From Bacteroides fragilis (GTDB taxonomy: Bacteria; Bacteroidota; Bacteroidia; Bacteroidales; Bacteroidaceae): a DNA stretch of 64,000 nucleotides. Shown piece by piece: positions 8,566 to 17,016 of this stretch. The translations under genes and the position numbers were made by a program. Below the pieces are notes generated by a model. It had not been told where the DNA came from, ran no database searches, and was given only the letters and a program-made list of their open reading frames with translations. Location of the stretch: contig NZ_CP018937.1 of NCBI RefSeq assembly GCF_002849695.1, forward strand, positions 1 to 64,000, read 5' to 3'. Numbering within the stretch: position 1 is the stretch's first letter; every line of letters begins with the position of its first letter.

Positions 8566-8618
8566 TTAGTGCAAGGTGCAAGCTATATATATAGATATAT
8601 ACTTGCACCTTGCACTAA
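8566..8618. repeat. Long AT-looped inverted repeat
   Basis: TTAGTGCAAGGTGCAAG and CTTGCACCTTGCACTAA form a 17-bp perfect stem around an AT-rich 19-nt loop, upstream of the Crp/Fnr gene at 8727. The arm contains a tandem GTGCAAG unit. It may be an extragenic palindromic element or an operator; it has no clean U-tract, so it is not an obvious terminator. The remainder of 8392-8726 holds no gene. Confidence 0.6.
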
Positions 8619-8726
8619 AATTTAAGACTAAAAGAAAAAGAGGATACTTTTGCTTGTCTAAGACAATGCCTTTTTATTATTTTGCATTTGTATATTTGTT
8701 AGTTTAAATATGTTAGAACATCCAAT

Positions 8727-9290
8727 ATGAGTATCAATGATATAATAAACAGTATTTATGAACTACCACAAGTATCTCTTAACACCTTAATTCGTTTGGT
8801 GTCAGAGGTTGAGTATCCTAAACATTTTCATTTGTTTTTAGAAAACAGAAAAGGAACTAAATCTTATTTTGTAAAAAAAGGAATAGTAAGGGCATATACC
8901 CATAAAGATGATAAGGATATTACATTTTGGCTTGGTCAAGAAGGTGATTTAATATTTCCGTTGCAGACTCTTTTTGCGGGTTTAGGAGAATACACTAATG
9001 TAGAGCTATTAGAAGATTGTGTTTTATATGAAATTGACTTAGAACAATTACAATCTTTGTACTACACTGATATACATATTGCGAACTGGGGACGTAAATA
9101 TGCAGAATATGCTTGCATAAAATCAGAGAAGTTGTTTATAGCCCGACAATTTAAGACATCTTTAGAAAGGTATCAAGAACTTATAAACGAATATCCCAGT
9201 ATAACACAACGTGTTCAATTAGGTATAGTAGCATCTTATTTAGGTATTTCCCAAGTTAATTTGAGCCGTATTCGAGCCCAAATAAAGTGA
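8727..9290 (+). CDS. Crp/Fnr-family transcriptional regulator
   Basis: This 187-residue protein has an N-terminal cyclic-nucleotide-binding-like fold (FVKKGIVRAYTHKDDKDITF, WLGQEGDLIFPLQTLF) and a C-terminal HTH (TQRVQLGIVASYLGISQVNL, SRIRA). It is the size of the small Bacteroidetes Crp-like regulators. It lies 92 bp upstream of an SMR-type efflux gene on the same strand. That pairing is common, and the regulator probably controls the pump. The codon use is AT-rich like the rest of the accessory block. Confidence 0.85.
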   Translation: MSINDIINSIYELPQVSLNTLIRLVSEVEYPKHFHLFLENRKGTKSYFVKKGIVRAYTHKDDKDITFWLGQEGDLIFPLQTLFAGLGEYTNVELLEDCVLYEIDLEQLQSLYYTDIHIANWGRKYAEYACIKSEKLFIARQFKTSLERYQELINEYPSITQRVQLGIVASYLGISQVNLSRIRAQIK

Positions 9291-9382
9291 ATAATTTATC
9301 AAATGTAAAACGCTTTTTTAAAACATGTAAAAAAGAAATAACCTGCAAATAGCGAACTTTGCGCTCAAAAAAAATAAAAACG

Positions 9383-9744
9383 ATGAATTGGTTGCTTTTA
9401 GTTTTATCGGGGTGCATTGAACTCGCTTTTACGTTTTGCTTGGGAAAAGTAAGCAAGAGTATGGGATTGGAGAAAGGGTTATGGTGTTTAGGAACTGTTA
9501 GTGCTATTGCATTAAGCCTATTTATTATAACTAAAGTTCTCAAAACATTACCAATAGGTACAGCCTATGCCGTTTGGACTGGATAGGTGCAGTTGGGACA
9601 GTGTTAATGGGTATTATCTTCTTTAAGGAACCTGTAAGTTTTGGAAGATTGTTTTTTATATTTACATTAATAGCTTCTATTATAGGTTTAAAAGTAGTAT
9701 CTGCGTTAAAAAATAAAATTTTTAATAGTACATTTTATAACTAA
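9383..9744 (+). pseudogene. SMR-family multidrug transporter with a one-base deletion
   Basis: Four-helix small multidrug resistance protein (QacE/SugE type). MNWLLLVLSGCIELAFTFCL carries the conserved membrane glutamate (Glu in CIELAF) that couples proton and drug exchange. The frame stops at 9586 after GTAYAVWTG. Restoring one base near 9583 gives IGAVGTVLMGIIFFKEPVSF, the conserved 'AVWTGIGAVG...G...F.E' continuation, to a stop at 9744 (about 120 residues). As written it lacks the fourth helix and would probably be inactive. Confidence 0.8.
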
Positions 9745-9803
9745 ATGAGCATTGTTTTTTATTCATCAGTGCTCATTTTATTTGCTAAATAAGAAGGTTG
9801 TAA

Positions 9804-10653
9804 ATGAAAGAAGGATAAGGCAGATATTATTGGATGTTGATTCAGAGATTGATGAAATAGACTTCTATGGTTATGATATTATTTCAATTTCTCTTTCGAT
9901 GGCGCAACCGTTTACGGGTTATCCTTAATGACCTAAGAGAAGAACTACAAAATTATGTTTTCAACTAAGGAGATGAAATATTATTTTTTTAAGCACAAAA
10001 ACCGGAATACTTGGGCGGTTGTTGTATTTTCATAAAATATACCGTATAGAAACGCAATGTCCTAATGGTAGTAATGAAGCCGTTAGAAGCTATCTTAATA
10101 AGGAACTGGACAATCTGACCTATTTCTTCAATAGGAATTTAGATTTTTATCAGTATTAATCGTTCACATTCAAATCCGTATATGATGAATACTATTTTGT
10201 TCGTGGAAAAGCTGATTTTAAATTTATGTACGGATAGCGCACAACTTGAACAAAGACCCAAAATTCTCAACTGGATATGACTACAAGGTCGCAAAAATTA
10301 TAGCCAATGAGATGTTACGTATTTATTTAAATAAGAGGTTAGTTAAACTGGAAACCGATAATCTTGTAGAAGATAACCTGCAAAAAGGCACGAAATATCC
10401 TTTTCGTTTCACGGGTAAAAAAGTTTTTCTTATAGAATTGGGTTATTCTCTTGTTTCTTCGGGGACATTAACAATGGAAATGTGGAAATTAAAGAAATAA
10501 TGAACTTTCTCGGCACAGTGTTTCAAGTGGAATTAGGGGATTATTATGCTGCTTATATTGCCATGAAAGAAACGGAAGAAAGACCGAACGGCATATCTTA
10601 CCCGTTTGCAAGATTGTCTGATTAAGCGTATGGACGAAGATGATAGCAAATAA
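9804..10653 (+). pseudogene. RteC-like regulator, heavily frameshifted
   Basis: Pieces in changing plus-strand frames align in order with RteC: RIETQCPNGSNEAVRSYLNK, ELDNLTYFFNRNLDFYQY, YDEYYFVRGKAD, FSTGYDYKVAKIIANEMLRI (longest open piece 10246-10500), then MNFLGTVFQVELGDYYAAYI, and the tail IKRMDEDDSK with a stop at 10653. RteC regulates excision in CTnDOT-type elements. Several indels and stops interrupt it, so it is dead as written. It points toward the GC-rich inverted repeat and integrase 2. Confidence 0.7.
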
Positions 10654-10827
10654 TATTTTTTTCTTTCGCAAGTAATTATGTTCTTGCAATAAATAAACCA
10701 TTCAGTATTTCAATCAATATTGAATGGCTTATTGTTTTCATTCAATCTTGCCATATTGAAATCTTGCTTTCAATCAATCAAGCAATCAATACTTCAATAA
10801 AACAAGATTGCAGGATTGCAAAATAAA

Positions 10828-10881
10828 CTCATCGGTCGGGGAGCGCCCAGCGGCAAGGGGCGGGACCACCCGTCCGACGAG
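10828..10881. repeat. GC-rich imperfect inverted repeat in an AT-rich spacer
   Basis: CTCATCGGTCGGG and CCCGTCCGACGAG pair at 11 of 13 positions around a GC-rich core. The block stands out sharply from AT-rich surroundings between the dead rteC gene and integrase 2. Similar GC-rich palindromic blocks are seen near transfer or mobilisation regions of Bacteroides elements, so it may be an old oriT or regulatory site. The rest of 10654-11022 holds only AT-rich 'AATCAA'-type simple sequence. Confidence 0.4.
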
Positions 10882-11022
10882 CGAAAAATCTTTAGTTAGG
10901 GAATGTTTTTCTTTTACTGGCAACACGACTTCGGAGTGAATTTGCCCAAGGTGTTTTGCGGCACGAAAAACGGTTCTATGTGCATAGAACACACCTTGCT
11001 GTTATCTGACGATAACATGATT

Positions 11023-12253
11023 TCATCGGCTGGCAGTCCGGTGTGTAGCGTCCAACTTTTGAGCTAACATTTCCATAATCGTTACTGACCTTCAAATCGG
11101 TAATCCTCGCATAAATTTGAGTGGTTCTGATATTGGTATGTCCCAAAATCTTAAGATACCGTTTCAATGGGAACACCATTGGAAAGCAGCACCGAAGTCG
11201 CACAAGAATGCCTTGCAACATGATAGGTCAAGTTCTTTTCAATTCCGCAAATGCCTGCGATTTCTTTTAGGTAATCATTCATTTTCTGATTGCTGATAAC
11301 TGGTAAAATCTTACCGTTTGGCAATTTTATCTTTGTACTTTTCCAATATGGCTTTTGGTATATCCAGCAACCGGACGGTAGATGTAACATTTGTTTTGTG
11401 TCTTTTCCGTATAATCCACAAATTACCGTCAAATCCGTGTGCGAATGTCCTCTTGTCTTAGTTCGCATACATCAATGTAAGAAAGTGCCGTATAACAGCT
11501 AAAAACAAACAAATCACGCACTTGTTCCAGTCGCTTGGTGCTGAACTTGTGATTGTAAATAGCTGTAATTTCTTCCGTAGTCAGATAATCCCTATCGGTA
11601 CGTTCAAACCTTACCCGATAATTCCCGAAAGGGTCGGCAGTCACTAAACCCGTATTCTTGGCAAAGTTTACTACCGTGCGAAAACGTTGTACGAACTTCA
11701 TAGCCGTATTATGGCTGCACCCGTAGTTATTCTTGATATACAACAGGAAATCTTCAATGAATACCACATTTATATCTTTAATGAGCATATCGGAAACGGA
11801 GTACTTAAACTTCATAAACTCCATAAGCCGTTTCTTTGTCAGTTCATAACGTGAATAGGTCTTGTCTGCGGTATTCATTTTGACCTTTTGCAAATACTGC
11901 TCGTTGTGCTGTTTAAAGAACTCTATCAAAGTCCGTTCCCTTGCTATCTTACCTAAAAAAGCGTTCTTTACCAGTTCTGCAGTTACATATCCGTCTTGCG
12001 CCATTAACGCATGGTAATGTTGATGAACTGTGCTACGAATACTTTCCAGCATAGAATTGATGTGTACGGATTCTGCGGTTCTGCCGGAAGCCTTGCCTAA
12101 TTCCACGCTCCAGTGAGCCGGATTTATTTCCAGTTTGGTGTTGAACTGGGCTACAACTTGGTCAATAGTGATACGTGCGATAATCGGTGCGTTGCCGTTC
12201 TTCTTTACTGCATTTCGTTTGACGAAATAGAGTAGCTTAAAAGTACTTCTCAT
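11023..12253 (-). pseudogene. IntDOT-like tyrosine recombinase 2, broken by frameshifts
   Basis: The first 262 or so residues are open (MRSTFKLLYFVKRNAVKKNG; SAM-like N-domain; catalytic start DLFVFSCYTALSYIDVCELR). The rest continues in other frames with HVARHSCATSVLLSNGVPIE (His-x-x-Arg), LGHTNIRTTQIYARITD (His and nucleophile Tyr) and an end MLAQKLDATHRTASR at 11023. At least three single-base changes break it. The Arg I position holds Ser (TALSYID), as in CTnDOT IntDOT. Its start is about 270 bp from the 3' end of tRNA-Lys, so this element probably integrated into that tRNA. Confidence 0.85.
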
Positions 12254-12353
12254 AATCTCTTTTTTTAGTTACAAACTTAAATTGATAAACTGAAAATGAG
12301 ATATTTGCATTACGGACAAATCAAGACAACAAACCGCCAATTTTAGACATTCC

Positions 12354-12438
12354 GTGACCTAAAATCTTAGAGGGTGGACAGGTCACGAATTGGTCACGAA
12401 AGTGTGTCTTTTTGTGACCTTTTCGTGTCTTAGGTCAC
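12354..12438. repeat. Five GGTCAC/GTGACC repeats between integrase 2 and tRNA-Lys
   Basis: The hexamer occurs at 12354-12359, 12381-12386, 12392-12397, 12414-12419 and 12433-12438 in both orientations. Several copies are extended to GGTCACGAA or its complement. The spacing and position, between an integrase start and a tRNA 3' end, suggest arm-type binding sites for the integrase or excision factor. Confidence 0.5.
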
Positions 12439-12456
12439 AGACATTATACAAAGAAA

Positions 12457-12488
12457 AACTCCTACAATACCTTGATATTGTAGGAGTT
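12457..12488 (-). terminator. tRNA-Lys transcription terminator
   Basis: AACTCCTACAATA / TATTGTAGGAGTT is a perfect 13-bp stem with a 6-nt loop. On the minus strand it is followed by TTTTCTTT. It lies 36 bp beyond the tRNA 3' end. Confidence 0.8.
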
Positions 12489-12523
12489 GTACATTTACTG
12501 TCCATTTCTGTCCAGCGTTTCTG

Positions 12524-12596
12524 TGATCCGCCTGGGGCTCGAACCCAGGACCCCAACATTAAAAGTGTTGTGCTCTACCTGCTGAGCTAGCGAATC
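12524..12596 (-). tRNA. tRNA-Lys (anticodon UUU)
   Basis: On the minus strand a full cloverleaf folds: acceptor GATTCGC/GCGGATC, D stem GCTC/GAGC, anticodon stem CAACA/TGTTG with loop CTTTTAA (anticodon TTT), variable loop GGGTC, T stem CTGGG/CCCAG with TTCGAGC loop, and discriminator A. The CCA end is not encoded. The mobile block to the left abuts its 3' end, the usual side for tRNA-targeted integration. Confidence 0.95.
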
Positions 12597-12636
12597 AATC
12601 CTTATTTGCGTATCAGTTATTTCCTGATTGCGGGTG

Positions 12637-12667
12637 CAAAGGTAGTGACTTTTTTTATATCTGCAAG
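12637..12667 (-). promoter_or_regulatory. tRNA-Lys promoter
   Basis: The minus strand reads TACCTTTG (12637-12644), matching TAnnTTTG. A CTTG element lies 19 bp upstream (12664-12667) at the -33 position. Transcription would start just before the tRNA. Confidence 0.6.
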
Positions 12668-12691
12668 CTTTTGGGTGAAAAAAAGTTTTAT

Positions 12692-13830
12692 TTATTTTTC
12701 GTCATCTTCCTCTATCTTCTGATTATCAGATGTTTCATGTGTGTCGTATTTTATTCTCTCTTTGTTGATGATGAAACGTTGATAATAGGAGAGCATTAGG
12801 GTGGTGAGCGGGAGTGCTATGATCATACCTAACATCCCGAGCAAGGATCCCCAGATGGAAAGAGATAAAAGAATGATGGCAGGGTTGAGCCCTGTGATCT
12901 TTCCCATGATTCTTGGGACAAGGAAACCATCTTGGATGGCTTGAACAACAATAAAAACAACGAGGGCGCCTGCCAGGATTACCCAGAAATTCTCACCGGT
13001 ATCAGCAGCTTTTAGGATTGCTAATATGACGGTGGGCAAGAAGCCGATAATCTGCAGATATGGAACCATATTGAGGGCACCGATGAAAAGTCCCAAGGCA
13101 ATAGCCATCGGAAAGTCGATGATCAGGAACCCAATGCTGAACAAGATGCCGACACAGAAGGCAACAAGTGCCTGGCCGCGGAAATAGCGATTCATTCCAT
13201 CCTGTATGTCATTGACCAGATTGGATGCAAAGGTACGGTATTTGCCTGGTAACAGGTGAAGCCATCCTTCTGCGATGGATTCATAGTCGAGCAAGATGAA
13301 TACCACATATAATAAAATGATGAATGAAGCGAATACGCTAAACAGAATATTAATAGATTCCGCAACGAGTGCCCAAAGTTTAGGAACAGTCTCTTTAATG
13401 GTATTCATTATATTTTCTTCACTTAAGATTCGGTTCAGTGCCTGAAGGTCGATATGCCTGTGGATAAATTCCGAAAGAGTAGGAGGTACTGTTCCGGAAC
13501 GATAAGCACCATTAGTCAGATAAGTAACCAACAGATCATTCATTCGTCCTATTTCGGCAAGCATTGGGGCACTAAAAGGTAAAAAATGGCAATTCCTATT
13601 ATGGTAATGCTGAACAATGCGCAGAAAATAGAAATGATCCTGCTTTTAAAGCGTAATTTATACTGGAAAAATTTGACGAGCGGATAAATCATATAAGCGA
13701 TAAGCCATGCCACAAAAAAAGGTAGCAGCACGCCGCTGAGCCTTTTAAAAAGTATCAGTAATCCCACAATGAGCGCACAGCAGATGGAACCACGTATGAA
13801 ACTATCAAATGTAATCTTTTTCCTTTCCAT
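12692..13830 (-). pseudogene. AI-2E-family (PerM-like) membrane transporter with a frameshift
   Basis: This family has about eight membrane helices. The N-terminal part runs from MERKKITFDSFIRGSICCAL to IAIFYLLVPQCLPK and stops. The C-terminal part resumes in another frame at PMLAEIGRMNDLLV and contains the hallmark segments FIGALNMVPYLQIIGFLPTV and GFLVPRIMGKITGLNPAIIL. Restoring one C in the CCCC run (13566-13569 on the plus strand as GGGG) gives VPPMLAEIGRM and a single protein of about 380 residues. Members export small molecules, or Na+/H+ in some cases. This is the only clear frameshift in chromosomal genes of the window, so a sequence error should be considered. Confidence 0.8.
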
Positions 13831-13852
13831 AATAATCTGACGTTTGATGTGC

Positions 13853-13892
13853 GACCTCACCGGAAATGTCCGGGCTTTGCTACCGTGAGGTC
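13853..13892. terminator. Hairpin between thymidine kinase and the AI-2E gene
   Basis: GACCTCAC (13853-13860) pairs with GTGAGGTC (13885-13892). It lies in the 63-bp gap after the tdk stop, between two genes on the minus strand. The U-tract is weak, so it may attenuate rather than fully stop transcription. Confidence 0.45.
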
Positions 13893-13893
13893 A

Positions 13894-14493
13894 TTATGAT
13901 TTTTCTTTGTCCTCTTGCAGGGCTTTCTGGTAACACTCCCGACATAAAGGTTCGTATTCGGCTGTTTCACCCAATAGCACCTGTTTGTCGTTTTTCACCG
14001 TACGGTGTGAAAAAGAGGCTAATTGTCCACATTTTACACAAATGGCATGTACCTTGGATACTTCGTCGGCAATGGCACACAAAGCTGGCATCGGACCAAA
14101 CGGTATGCCTTTGAAGTCCATGTCCAATCCGGCTATGATGACACGTACTCCGTTGTTTGCCAATTGATTGCATACATCTATTAAACCACTGTCGAAGAAC
14201 TGTGCCTCGTCAATGCCTACCACATCAATTTCGGATGTGAAAAGCAGTATGCTGGCTGAAGAGTCGATGGGGGTGGAGGAAATGGTATTACTGTCATGTG
14301 AAACAACGTCCCCCTCAGAATAGCGTGTGTCAATGGCAGGTTTGAATATCTCTACGCGTTGGCGGGCAAATTTGGCCCGCTTCATGCGACGGATCAGTTC
14401 TTCGGTTTTTCCTGAAAACATGGAACCGCAAATTACTTCAATTCTTCCTCTTCTTCTCGTCTCTTGTATATGATCTTCTGAAAATAATACCAT
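13894..14493 (-). CDS. tdk: Thymidine kinase
   Basis: This enzyme phosphorylates thymidine to dTMP with ATP in the salvage pathway. The 199-residue protein starts [20 protein letters not shown] and has the P-loop GSMFSGKT (about 23-30), the Walker B-like [10 protein letters not shown] with the catalytic region, and the lasso-region SFSHRTV. Two zinc-binding Cys pairs are present (CVKC and CREC). An ATG nine codons further upstream is possible, but the chosen start gives the normal family length. A TACTTTTG box lies just upstream on the minus strand. Confidence 0.95.
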   Translation of the reverse strand: MVLFSEDHIQETRRRGRIEVICGSMFSGKTEELIRRMKRAKFARQRVEIFKPAIDTRYSEGDVVSHDSNTISSTPIDSSASILLFTSEIDVVGIDEAQFFDSGLIDVCNQLANNGVRVIIAGLDMDFKGIPFGPMPALCAIADEVSKVHAICVKCGQLASFSHRTVKNDKQVLLGETAEYEPLCRECYQKALQEDKEKS

Positions 14494-14517
14494 GCTGATG
14501 TATGTTATAATTGGTTG

Positions 14518-14575
14518 CAAAAGTAATAGTTTTATTGGCTTCTCGGTGTTTTTTCATTATTTATTTCTACATTTG
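14518..14575. promoter_or_regulatory. Divergent promoters of tdk and the Ala/Glu-repeat gene
   Basis: On the minus strand TACTTTTG (14518-14525) serves tdk; on the plus strand TACATTTG (14568-14575) serves the gene at 14609. Both match the Bacteroides -7 box. The -33 elements are weak. Confidence 0.5.
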
Positions 14576-14608
14576 CGAAGTCATTCAAGAAGAAATTCAG
14601 ATGTAGAT

Positions 14609-15340
14609 ATGCAAGCATTGTTGAACGATATAGAATTGGATATTCAGGAACTTAAATGCCTGATGGAGGCCGTTTCGCGTAAACCGAATTCTGCTTTGCG
14701 TGAAGTGGCAAAGAGAAATATTGTGCAAATGCGTGGCCGGTTGGACATCTTACTGGAACAGTTGGATCGGGGAGCACTACCGGAAAACGAACTTCCTGAC
14801 CGGATTATAAATCCAATGCCGGAACCTGTGTCTGCAGCAGCAGAAGAAGCAGCAGCAGCAGCAGAAGAAGCAGCAGCAGCAGCAGCAGCAGCAGAAGAAG
14901 AAGAAGAAGAAGAAGAAGAAGAAGAAGAAGAAATAGTTGTGGGTAACCCGGAGAAAGATGAAGAGCCTGTAATAGTTCCGGAGGCTCCGGAGATGCCGGA
15001 ATCTGAACAATTGGAATTGCCTGAAGTGACCGTAGAACCGGCACAATCGGCTGAAGTATCTATGAAGATTGAAACCAATACGGCTTCTACACCTATTTTG
15101 GCCGAGCGGATTAAAACAGCTGGAGATTTACGCCGTTCAATCAGTCTGAATGATTCGTTTCGCTTTTCCCGTGAACTGTTTGGGGGAAGCATGGAGCAAA
15201 TGAATCATGTGTTGCAACAGATTGGGGAGATGCATTCACTGGATGCGGCTCTTGTTTTCTTATCTTCTAAAATAAAGGTGGAAGAGGAAAATGAAGCTAA
15301 AGCTGATTTAGTGGAACTTCTCAAAAAGTACTTTATATAA
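14609..15340 (+). CDS. Conserved hypothetical protein with an Ala/Glu repeat
   Basis: The chosen start MQALLNDIELDIQELKCLME gives 243 residues. Residues 1-75 form a helical N-terminal domain, residues 76-108 are a pure Ala/Glu low-complexity segment encoded by GCA and GAA triplets, and an acidic linker follows. The C-terminal domain (ERIKTAGDLRRSISLNDSFR, FSRELFGGSMEQMNHVLQQI) resembles conserved Bacteroidales proteins of unknown function. There is no signal peptide, so it is probably cytoplasmic. It ends 18 bp before rsmI and is probably co-transcribed. The function is not known. Confidence 0.8.
   Translation: MQALLNDIELDIQELKCLMEAVSRKPNSALREVAKRNIVQMRGRLDILLEQLDRGALPENELPDRIINPMPEPVSAAAEEAAAAAEEAAAAAAAAEEEEEEEEEEEEEIVVGNPEKDEEPVIVPEAPEMPESEQLELPEVTVEPAQSAEVSMKIETNTASTPILAERIKTAGDLRRSISLNDSFRFSRELFGGSMEQMNHVLQQIGEMHSLDAALVFLSSKIKVEEENEAKADLVELLKKYFI
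14834..14932 (+). repeat. In-frame GCA/GAA microsatellite
   Basis: There are 33 consecutive triplets: GCAx3, GAAx2, GCAx5, GAAx2, GCAx8, GAAx13. They are in frame and encode only Ala and Glu. Slippage would change protein length without breaking the frame. Confidence 0.95.
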
Positions 15341-15358
15341 AAACGCGATTATTAGGAT

Positions 15359-16033
15359 ATGGGAAAACTATATGTGGTACCGACGCCGGTCGGGAATTTG
15401 GAGGACATGACATTTAGGGCTATTAAAGTCCTGAAGGAGGTCGACTTGATTCTGGCGGAGGATACCCGTACTTCCGGAATCTTGCTGAAACATTTTGAGA
15501 TTAAAAACGTGATGCAATCCCACCATAAGTTTAATGAACATAAAACGGTGGAGAGTGTTGTTAATAGAATAAAGGCAGGAGAAACCATTGCTTTGATTTC
15601 GGATGCCGGAACACCGGGAATTTCTGATCCGGGTTTTCTGGTAGTTCGTGAATGTGTGCGCAATGGTATCGAAGTACAATGCCTGCCTGGAGCGACAGCT
15701 TTTGTTCCGGCGTTGGTAGCATCGGGATTGCCTAACGAAAAGTTTTGTTTCGAAGGTTTTCTCCCTCAGAAAAAGGGGCGTATGACAAAATTGAAATCGT
15801 TGGTGGATGAACACAGAACAATGGTGTTTTATGAATCCCCACATCGTTTGCTGAAAACATTGACACAGTTTGCCGAATATTTCGGTTCCGGACGTCAGGT
15901 ATCTGTGTCCCGTGAAATTTCAAAGATTCATGAGGAAACGGTTCGCGGGACTTTGAGTGAATTGATAGAACACTTTACCGTTACCGAACCCCGGGGAGAG
16001 ATTGTGATTGTACTTGCAGGAATAGACGATTAA
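15359..16033 (+). CDS. rsmI: 16S rRNA (cytidine-1402 2'-O)-methyltransferase
   Basis: RsmI uses S-adenosylmethionine to methylate the ribose of C1402 in 16S rRNA, near the ribosomal P site. The 224-residue protein shows the family signatures: KLYVVPTPVGNLEDMTFRAI at the N-terminus, LAEDTRTSG, ALISDAGTPGISDPGF, LPGATAFVPALVASGLP and VFYESPHRL. Length fits the SAM-binding tetrapyrrole-methylase fold. It lacks the longer C-terminal extension of some proteobacterial forms. Confidence 0.95.
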   Translation: MGKLYVVPTPVGNLEDMTFRAIKVLKEVDLILAEDTRTSGILLKHFEIKNVMQSHHKFNEHKTVESVVNRIKAGETIALISDAGTPGISDPGFLVVRECVRNGIEVQCLPGATAFVPALVASGLPNEKFCFEGFLPQKKGRMTKLKSLVDEHRTMVFYESPHRLLKTLTQFAEYFGSGRQVSVSREISKIHEETVRGTLSELIEHFTVTEPRGEIVIVLAGIDD

Positions 16034-16068
16034 TAATAACTTCATTTAAAAACGTAAAACGTAATCGT

Positions 16069-16926
16069 ATGAAAAAGTTAGTAGTTTTATTAGTATGCGC
16101 AGCTATGTTGGCTTCGTGTAACGGCCTGGGTGGTGGAAGTAAGGACCTGAAGGCAGAAAATGATTCTCTTTTGATGGAGTTGACCCAGCGCAATGCCGAA
16201 TTGGACGAAATGATGGGTACTTTCAACGAAGTTCAGGAAGGATTTCGTAGAATAAACGCAGCTGAAAGCCGTGTTGACTTGACCCGTGGCACTATCTCTG
16301 AGAATTCTGCAACCGCAAAACAACAAATAGCATCTGATATTGAATTCATCACGAAACAGATGGAAGAAAACAAGGCACAGATCGCTAAGTTGCAGGCTAT
16401 GCTGAAGAATAGTAAGAATAATTCGGCACAATTGAAAAAAGCCGTTGAATCTTTGACTCAGGAGTTGGTTGCTAAAACTCAGCGTATCGAAGAACTTCAG
16501 GCTGAATTAGCTTCTAAGAATATCCGTATTCAGGAATTGGATGCTGCAGTAACTGGACTGACTGCCGATAAAGAGTCATTGGCTGCTGAAAATGAAGCCA
16601 AGGCAAAGACCGTAGCAGAACAGGATAAGGCCATCAATAGTGCATGGTTTGTGTTTGGTACTAAATCGGAACTTAAATCTCAGAAGATTCTTGAGAAAGG
16701 GGATGTGCTGAAGAGTGCGGATTTCAACAAGGATTATTTTACTCAGATCGATATCCGTACTACTAAAGAGATTAAATTATATTCTAAACGTGCTGATTTG
16801 CTCACTACTCATCCGGCTAAATCTTACGAGCTGGTTAAAGATGATAAAGGTCAGCTGACTTTGAAGATCACGAATCCGAAAGAATTCTGGAGTGTATCTA
16901 AATATCTGGTAATCCAGGTCAAATAA
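16069..16926 (+). CDS. Coiled-coil lipoprotein of unknown function
   Basis: This 285-residue protein has a lipoprotein signal (MKKLVVLLVCAAMLASCNGL, lipobox LASC). A long coiled coil of about 30-190 follows with heptad-rich stretches such as KQMEENKAQIAKLQAMLKN and ELVAKTQRIEELQAELASKN. The globular C-terminus (WFVFGTKSELKSQKILEKGD to the end) is about 95 residues. It should be membrane-anchored in the periplasm or outer membrane. No enzymatic motif is visible, and a structural or envelope role is likely. It has its own downstream terminator. Confidence 0.8.
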   Translation: MKKLVVLLVCAAMLASCNGLGGGSKDLKAENDSLLMELTQRNAELDEMMGTFNEVQEGFRRINAAESRVDLTRGTISENSATAKQQIASDIEFITKQMEENKAQIAKLQAMLKNSKNNSAQLKKAVESLTQELVAKTQRIEELQAELASKNIRIQELDAAVTGLTADKESLAAENEAKAKTVAEQDKAINSAWFVFGTKSELKSQKILEKGDVLKSADFNKDYFTQIDIRTTKEIKLYSKRADLLTTHPAKSYELVKDDKGQLTLKITNPKEFWSVSKYLVIQVK

Positions 16927-16955
16927 GTAGTATAAAACAAACGTAACTGATAAGG

Positions 16956-16994
16956 GCACGGACTACACAGTATGTAATCCGTGCTCTCTTTTTT
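16956..16994 (+). terminator. Terminator of the lipoprotein gene
   Basis: GCACGGACTACA / TGTAATCCGTGC pair with one mismatch around a 5-nt loop, followed by CTCTCTTTTTT. Confidence 0.8.
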
Positions 16995-17016
16995 GAAATG
17001 TACCTGATATATTAAT

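Noticed and set aside
10786..10992. 68-codon minus-strand ORF through the GC-rich palindrome
   Set aside because: Composition is uneven, it crosses the inverted repeat, and no family is recognised.
14777..15046. Long minus-strand open frames opposite the GCA/GAA repeat (poly-Phe/Cys or poly-Leu)
   Set aside because: They are shadows of the triplet microsatellite; the plus-strand frame has a promoter and conserved flanking domains.
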